From positions 4,402,001 through 4,466,000 of the forward strand of contig NZ_JBHUNX010000001.1 in the NCBI RefSeq assembly GCF_042685645.1: 64,000 nt of DNA. The letters are read 5' to 3'. The number at the start of each line of letters is the position of its first letter. Within the stretch, counting starts at the first letter, position 1. Below, piece by piece: positions 60,248-64,000 of this stretch. Under the pieces are notes generated by a model. That model saw only the letters and a list, made by a program, of their open reading frames with translations. It was not told where the DNA came from and searched no databases. The translations under genes were made by a program, and so were the position numbers. Origin of the DNA: Salininema proteolyticum (lineage in GTDB: Bacteria; Actinomycetota; Actinomycetes; Mycobacteriales; Micromonosporaceae).

Positions 60248-61110
60248 CGCTCTACTTCCTTAACCATCCGATCGATGAGGTCAATTGTACGCCGCTCATC
60301 GAGGCCAGTGCCGGTCCACATCCTGTCAAAGATGTCAACTAGCTGATTACAGTCAGGCGTTTCGGCAACCACCGCTCCAAGTGGCGTCTCAACGTGAGCG
60401 ATGGTAGGCCAAGCGTCAGAGAGCTGGAGGATCGTGAACCCGGTCGTGCTCGCGAGCATGTTGTGCAAGCCCGAGTTGTACGGTAGCAGTCGCAGGCTGA
60501 CGTTGTCTCGTTCGGCCAGCGTGAGCAGGTACCGAAGCTGATCCCCAAATACTTGTACGTCGACGCCATCGAAACGCTGGTGGAGGACCGCTTCATGCAG
60601 TAGGAATCGGCAGGCAGGCGCGTCGTTACTGAGCAGGCGACTTGCTCGACCCATACGAATTTCGACGAGTTCTCTAACCTTCGATGGCGTGCGAGGCTCT
60701 GGCCCACGGCTCAGGAGGGCTTCGGCATAGCTCTCGACCTGGAGCAGGCCAGGAATCACGGAAACCTGAAAGTCGTCGATTACTTCCGATTTCGATTCAG
60801 CCCAAACATAATCGGCAAAGTCCTGCACATCGATCAGAGACTCGACCCAACCTCGAGAAGCCACATCTTCCGCGAGCGACAGAAGCTTGCGGCGTTCCTC
60901 AGGGTCGCCAACACTGTACATGTCCAGCATGACTTGTAGATGTCGCGTCGACACAGGGTAAATGCCTCGTTCGTAGTGACTGACTGTCCCAGACGAGCAT
61001 TCGAGTCGCACGGCAACTTGCTTTGCGTTGAGGCTCTTGTTCACGCGGAGGTCCTTGAGCTTGCTGCCAAGCCATCGAGCCCGCCATGTCGGCTGCTTTG
61101 GTTCTGCCAC
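60244..61110 (-). CDS. XRE-family regulator with DUF5753 domain
   Basis: A 288-residue regulator. Residues about 12-70 are an XRE helix-turn-helix (LKDLRVNKSLNAKQVAVRLE, CSSGTVSHYERGIYPVSTRH). Residues about 100-270 are DUF5753: VSVIPGLLQVESYAEALLSR, RASRLLSNDAPACRFLLHEA, ERDNVSLRLLPYNSGLHNML. This is the common actinomycete pair with DUF397. Upstream is a perfect 14-base palindrome (61171-61184) suitable for autoregulation. Confidence 0.85.
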   Translation of the reverse strand: MAEPKQPTWRARWLGSKLKDLRVNKSLNAKQVAVRLECSSGTVSHYERGIYPVSTRHLQVMLDMYSVGDPEERRKLLSLAEDVASRGWVESLIDVQDFADYVWAESKSEVIDDFQVSVIPGLLQVESYAEALLSRGPEPRTPSKVRELVEIRMGRASRLLSNDAPACRFLLHEAVLHQRFDGVDVQVFGDQLRYLLTLAERDNVSLRLLPYNSGLHNMLASTTGFTILQLSDAWPTIAHVETPLGAVVAETPDCNQLVDIFDRMWTGTGLDERRTIDLIDRMVKEVER

Positions 61111-61170
61111 GTGTGCCGCCCTCCTCTGAGTGCAATGATGTCGTCTGACCGAGTCTACCTCACTAACGTA

Positions 61171-61184
61171 GTTGAAATTTCAAC
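61171..61184. promoter_or_regulatory. Perfect palindrome between divergent genes (operator)
   Basis: GTTGAAATTTCAAC is its own reverse complement. It lies 60 bases upstream of the XRE-DUF5753 start and next to the rightward promoter, so bound regulator could control both directions. Confidence 0.6.
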
Positions 61185-61194
61185 AGGCATCGTC

Positions 61195-61224
61195 TTGACA
61201 AGACTCGAAGTTTTGGTCCAGACT
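61195..61224 (+). promoter_or_regulatory. Rightward promoter of the 61-64 kb block
   Basis: TTGACA (61195-61200), 18-base spacer, CAGACT (61219-61224). It lies 11 bases from the palindrome, giving a long leader of over 200 bases before the first gene. Confidence 0.45.
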
Positions 61225-61371
61225 GTTCATACATCAGCTTGACTGAGTTGATTGCTTCCTTCTGGATGGTTCATCCGTGAAGGGCATCGGAGTCTGTTTT
61301 CGCGGCTGAGGCTGACTTGGAGATCGGCTGTACCGAGAGCGGAGATCAAGGCAGTCAAGTGGAAATAGAGC

Positions 61372-61407
61372 GGCCCACCAGAGAGCTTGGAACCTTGCTG
61401 GTGGGCC
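61372..61407 (+). promoter_or_regulatory. Leader hairpin before the rightward block
   Basis: GGCCCACCA (61372-61380) and TGGTGGGCC (61399-61407), perfect nine-base stem with an 18-base loop, 36 bases before the GTG start. It could attenuate transcription or protect the messenger. Confidence 0.5.
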
Positions 61408-61443
61408 GGTAACCACGCAAGAACTAGCTGAAAGGAGTCTCGC

Positions 61444-61842
61444 GTGGGCACTACCATCCTACAGTTCAACCCCGCCTGGGCTCGACTGGAAAAAGACATG
61501 GCGATGCACGTCCCGTACAGGACGATCACTGGCCGGCTCCGGTGTCTGGAGTGTGGCAAGTCCTGGCGGTCTGAGCTCGGGTGCCGGCGCCGGGAAGCGT
61601 TGGTGCGGCGGATCTGGCGCCGCGCTGACGGAACCCGCCTTCTGCACCTCCGCTTCACGGCGAATCTAACTCGCGACGACATCAGCTTTCTGCAAGCCTG
61701 GATGCCTCGCAAGGACATGACCGCGGTTGTGGAGCACGACACTCTCCCTGTCACCGTCGACCCGACTTCGCGTTCCGGTCGCCGGAAACACCGCTCATCT
61801 CGCCGTGGTCGCCTCGCGACCATGGTGGGGTGGCCCTGGTGA
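61444..61842 (+). CDS. Uncharacterised basic protein, first of the second rightward block
   Basis: A 132-residue basic protein. GTG 61444 follows AAAGGAG. It has one C-x-x-C motif (RLRCLECGKSWRSELGC) and an Arg-rich tail (RSGRRKHRSSRRGRLA), suggestive of nucleic-acid binding. Family unknown. Its stop overlaps the next start. Confidence 0.5.
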   Translation: MGTTILQFNPAWARLEKDMAMHVPYRTITGRLRCLECGKSWRSELGCRRREALVRRIWRRADGTRLLHLRFTANLTRDDISFLQAWMPRKDMTAVVEHDTLPVTVDPTSRSGRRKHRSSRRGRLATMVGWPW

Positions 61843-62006
61843 ACCCCGCAGCGATCGTTATCGGGATCCTTGTCTTCATAGGTCTCGCTGCAGTCACTCC
61901 CGGTTCGGGCTACCGGATCAAAGTCGCGATCGGCGCCCTGGCCGTTCTCGCGGCCCTCGCGGTCATCGCCTTCGACTACTACAGTCTGGGGGCACTACTG
62001 GTATGA
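61839..62006 (+). CDS. 55-residue two-helix membrane protein
   Basis: Starts GTG 61839 and ends TGA 62006. Two hydrophobic segments, AAIVIGILVFIGLAAV and VAIGALAVLAALAVIAF, with a short polar loop. Small two-helix proteins of this type are common in actinobacterial plasmids and integrative elements (Spd-like spread proteins), which fits the location but is not proof. Confidence 0.5.
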   Translation: MNPAAIVIGILVFIGLAAVTPGSGYRIKVAIGALAVLAALAVIAFDYYSLGALLV

Positions 62007-62182
62007 CCGGCCTTTTCATCATCTCAGGCGCCCTCGCGCTGGTCCTATTCGCTCTTGCTGCCGCAGTATGCGTCTTGCTTGGGCTCGTGTGGCGGATCTA
62101 CCGTCATGCCATGGGCCGAGACTGGTACACACGGCTGATCAGCGATCCGCGCCTGGTGAGGGAGGTCGACCGTGAACGGTAG
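62003..62182 (+). CDS. 59-residue single-helix membrane protein
   Basis: ATG 62003 overlaps the preceding stop by four bases. One long hydrophobic segment (LFIISGALALVLFALAAAV) is followed by a basic tail (WRIYRHAMGRDWYTRLISDP). Probably membrane-anchored with its tail in the cytoplasm; function unknown. Confidence 0.5.
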   Translation: MTGLFIISGALALVLFALAAAVCVLLGLVWRIYRHAMGRDWYTRLISDPRLVREVDRER

Positions 62183-62585
62183 CTCTCCTAACCTCGAGCT
62201 CGCACCTGGGGCCGAGCCTGTCGGCCAGCATGCGGCCGCCGACGAGGGCGAGTCCCAGTCAATCCGGTTGGCGTCGTTCGAGTTTCTTGGTCGCCTCGTT
62301 CAGATCGTGACCACGTCGCCCGGAGAGGCTGACGTGAGCATGATCGATAACGCCGGCCACGGCCATGTCATCGCCTGGGCCAAATGGACCGACGCGGGGT
62401 TCCGTCGGCTGGACATGTCGGACGACCCCTATCGCCACAACCTCATCCAGGCCAACTCTCGCCTGCAAACAGACCTTGATCGGCTGGCGCGGATCACGAT
62501 CGACGTGTCCCTGTTCGGCACGGCCATGCCTGACGAACTGGTCGACCGAATCGCGATCCATTACCGGCGTCCCCAGCGGCGCTGA
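62172..62585 (+). CDS. Uncharacterised protein of the second rightward block
   Basis: A 137-residue acidic protein. GTG 62172 overlaps the previous gene by 11 bases and follows GAGGGAGG. Mixed alpha/beta (SFEFLGRLVQIVTTSPGEAD, HGHVIAWAKWTDAGFRRLDM). The stop lies in the loop of a strong hairpin. Family unknown. Confidence 0.5.
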   Translation: MNGSSPNLELAPGAEPVGQHAAADEGESQSIRLASFEFLGRLVQIVTTSPGEADVSMIDNAGHGHVIAWAKWTDAGFRRLDMSDDPYRHNLIQANSRLQTDLDRLARITIDVSLFGTAMPDELVDRIAIHYRRPQRR

Positions 62586-62600
62586 GCCGCTGGGGACGCC
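62566..62600 (+). terminator. Hairpin embracing the stop codon
   Basis: GGCGTCCCCAGCGGC (62566-62580) and GCCGCTGGGGACGCC (62586-62600), perfect 15-base stem; the five-base loop holds most of the stop codon of the preceding gene. Confidence 0.65.
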
Positions 62601-62629
62601 GCTCCTAGACCTTATTCACTCCGTGGGGT

Positions 62630-62688
62630 GCAGGGGCGGCGGGGAAGTGGCGTGCGTTTTACATGGTCCGCACGGCCGCCGCCCCTGC
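62630..62688 (+). other. Nested long hairpin in a leader region
   Basis: Outer stem GCAGGGGCGGCGG (62630-62642) with CCGCCGCCCCTGC (62676-62688). Inner stem CGTGCG (62651-62656) with CGCACG (62669-62674). It lies 30 bases before the next gene and may act as a terminator or an RNA control element. Confidence 0.5.
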
Positions 62689-62718
62689 CTCTCACTCCGT
62701 CAAGGGGGAAGCACCGTT

Positions 62719-63081
62719 ATGAGCCTTATCGACCGGTCACTGGGTGATCATCGGCGCCTGATTGCCGCGATCGACACCGACCGCGGGACCGGGATCCACG
62801 TCGTCATCGACACCCGCGATCCCCGGTCCGCCGACCTCTACGAGGTCGACGGCCTGGCGTCCTCGCTGGTGTCGGCCGAGGAGTTCAACACCTACCTCCT
62901 GGGGAAAACCGGGCAGATTCGGGACGTCGGCACCGCCCAGGCGACCGTGGACGAGTTCTCACCCCTGATCGTGAGCGCGGAGACGCGGTCCTTGCTTCTC
63001 GATGAGGCTGCGGCCGGGCTTGCCGCATGGCGAGCCCGGCACCACTCCAATCAGACCTATTCACCAGGGCAGACACCATGA
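62719..63081 (+). CDS. Uncharacterised protein of the second rightward block
   Basis: A 120-residue protein. ATG 62719 follows GGGGGAAGC. It reads SLIDRSLGDHRRLIAAIDTD and RDPRSADLYEVDGLASSLVS, mixed alpha/beta. No family recognised. It overlaps the next gene by four bases. Confidence 0.5.
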   Translation: MSLIDRSLGDHRRLIAAIDTDRGTGIHVVIDTRDPRSADLYEVDGLASSLVSAEEFNTYLLGKTGQIRDVGTAQATVDEFSPLIVSAETRSLLLDEAAAGLAAWRARHHSNQTYSPGQTP

Positions 63082-63413
63082 CCAGACCTGAACGCGCCAG
63101 CCGCTACGCCCTCCGACCGGTTCCCGCCGTCGCACGGCGCCTCTGCTCCGGGGTCGTCGCCGGCGGCGAATTCGTCGCCTGGCTCGACGAGCAGACGCGG
63201 ACGGTCTACTTCACCGACCCGGCCGACGAGCAGCACGGGGTCGCGTTCCAAGCGAACTGCGATTTCTGGTTTGAACCGCGCGTGTGGTTCCACCGCGCCG
63301 ACCTCAAGCCCGAGGCCCAAATCGGCGACGTGTGGGAGTACGTCGGCGAAGTCAAGGACGCGGTCGCTCATCTTGTCCGCCCCTACCTAGAACGAAACGA
63401 CGAATACCTATGA
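63078..63413 (+). CDS. Uncharacterised protein of the second rightward block
   Basis: A 111-residue protein with an Arg-rich start (MTRPERASRYALRPVPAVAR) and an aromatic-rich body (QANCDFWFEPRVWFHRADLK). ATG 63078 overlaps the preceding stop (ATGA). Function unknown. Confidence 0.5.
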   Translation: MTRPERASRYALRPVPAVARRLCSGVVAGGEFVAWLDEQTRTVYFTDPADEQHGVAFQANCDFWFEPRVWFHRADLKPEAQIGDVWEYVGEVKDAVAHLVRPYLERNDEYL

Positions 63414-63682
63414 CCAACACACTCGACCACTCCAACAATCTCGGCTCCGTCGACCTCCTCGGATTCGTGGAACTCGATGTGACCCGCGACGACCACGACA
63501 CAGGGACGCTGTCGTTCAAAGGCGTCGCCACGAACGTGAAAGTCGGAACGTGGGAGCGCCACCCCAACGCCACGGTCACGCTGCAACTGAATCCGGAGGT
63601 TTTGACGGCCACGTTCGGCGCTCTGCCGGATCTCGAAGTTCAGATCGCCGACCTCCTGCGCTCCGCCGCGCCGGCCGCGTAG
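63410..63682 (+). CDS. Uncharacterised small beta-rich protein
   Basis: A 90-residue protein. ATG 63410 overlaps the preceding stop. Alternating residues (GFVELDVTRDDHDTGTLSFK, TWERHPNATVTLQLNPEVL) suggest a beta sandwich. Family unknown. Confidence 0.5.
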   Translation: MTNTLDHSNNLGSVDLLGFVELDVTRDDHDTGTLSFKGVATNVKVGTWERHPNATVTLQLNPEVLTATFGALPDLEVQIADLLRSAAPAA

Positions 63683-63704
63683 GCGGCCAACCCGAATTGA
63701 AGCT

Positions 63705-63795
63705 CCCCGGACGCTGTTCCCATGGCGTCGCTCGCTGGGCGTCCGGGGTCGTGGTGGCGGGTCCTCCCAGACCAATAGTTCGGCCCGCCACCACA
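63705..63795 (+). other. Two tandem GC-rich hairpins
   Basis: First stem CCCCGGACGC (63705-63714) with GCGTCCGGGG (63739-63748); second stem GTGGTGGCGGG (63751-63761) with CCCGCCACCAC (63784-63794). They fill the gap before the last gene, in keeping with the hairpin-rich style of this block. Confidence 0.55.
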
Positions 63796-63820
63796 TCCAC
63801 CCTATCCGGAGGACCACGTC

Positions 63821-64000
63821 ATGAAGACCATCTCCAAGACCACCCTCGTCGACCTCGCCCCCTACAGCACCCGGCCGACGCCGGCGAAAATCATCTACGA
63901 CCAGGCCGGATCCGGCGACCACCTCGTCATCTGCGTCCACGGGCTCGGCCTCGACCGTTCCCAGTTCGCCAACGTCCTCGCCGGCACCACGCCCACCTAT
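63821..64000 (+). CDS. Partial gene running off the right edge
   Basis: Open from ATG 63821, with GGAGGACCACGTC upstream, to the window end; 60 residues are visible (MKTISKTTLVDLAPYSTRPT, then AGSGDHLVICVHGLGLDRSQ). V-I-C-V-H-G-L-G recalls the oxyanion strand of alpha/beta hydrolases, but this is too little for an assignment. Confidence 0.5.
   Translation, partial: MKTISKTTLVDLAPYSTRPTPAKIIYDQAGSGDHLVICVHGLGLDRSQFANVLAGTTPTY

Overview
The window comes from a high-GC Gram-positive bacterium, almost certainly an actinomycete. Codons are strongly biased to G/C in the third position, GTG and TTG starts are common, and the regulatory families (XRE-DUF5753 with DUF397, TrmB/LuxR) and phage families are those of Streptomyces, Nocardiopsis and their relatives. 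I cannot fix the genus.

Left end, 1-13.1 kb (plus strand): a biosynthetic operon of tightly overlapping genes. It encodes a DegT-type aminotransferase, an ArgC/LysY-like reductase, an unusual fusion of an ArgB/LysZ-like kinase with an ArgE/LysK-like peptidase, a two-part transketolase, two ATP-grasp ligases, an amidohydrolase, an MFS exporter, an SDR epimerase and a small monooxygenase-fold protein. A TrmB/LuxR-type regulator follows. Kinase, reductase, transketolase, aminotransferase and deacylase together suggest carrier-protein-protected chain extension of glutamate, as in azabicyclic and diamino acid pathways; ATP-grasp enzymes would then make a peptide. The carrier protein and its loading ligase are not in the window. 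Next to it, on the minus strand, is a 48-residue secreted peptide with two cysteines and a small partner gene.

14-45 kb: a siphovirus-type prophage, nearly all on the minus strand. Read right to left it runs HNH, DNA cytosine methyltransferase, terminase, portal, MuF-like head protein, a GH18 chitinase, scaffold, capsid, connectors, tail genes, tape measure, tail tip, endolysin, holin, then replication genes (exonuclease, SSB-like, DnaB-like, antirepressor, nuclease, split primase). An AT-rich GmrSD-like restriction gene marks the left edge, and an AT-rich plus-strand gene of unknown function sits between portal and terminase. The terminase large-subunit gene appears frameshifted. No integrase is visible.

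45-64 kb: a second mobile-element backbone. Two blocks of small plus-strand genes (47.2-51.8 kb, including an ArdC-like protein, and 61.4-64 kb) share an unusual layout in which many genes are followed by a GC-rich hairpin. Between them is a mostly minus-strand cargo island: a MrcB-like methylation-dependent nuclease, a complete peptide deformylase, a DddA/SCP1.201-like deaminase with a candidate immunity gene, and an operon of a porphobilinogen-synthase-like protein lacking both catalytic lysines, a methyltransferase and an apparently complete hydroxymethylbilane synthase. Upstream of that operon lie a DUF397 protein and an XRE-DUF5753 regulator. The pseudo-HemB/methyltransferase/HemC operon and the virion-operon chitinase are the most unusual content.
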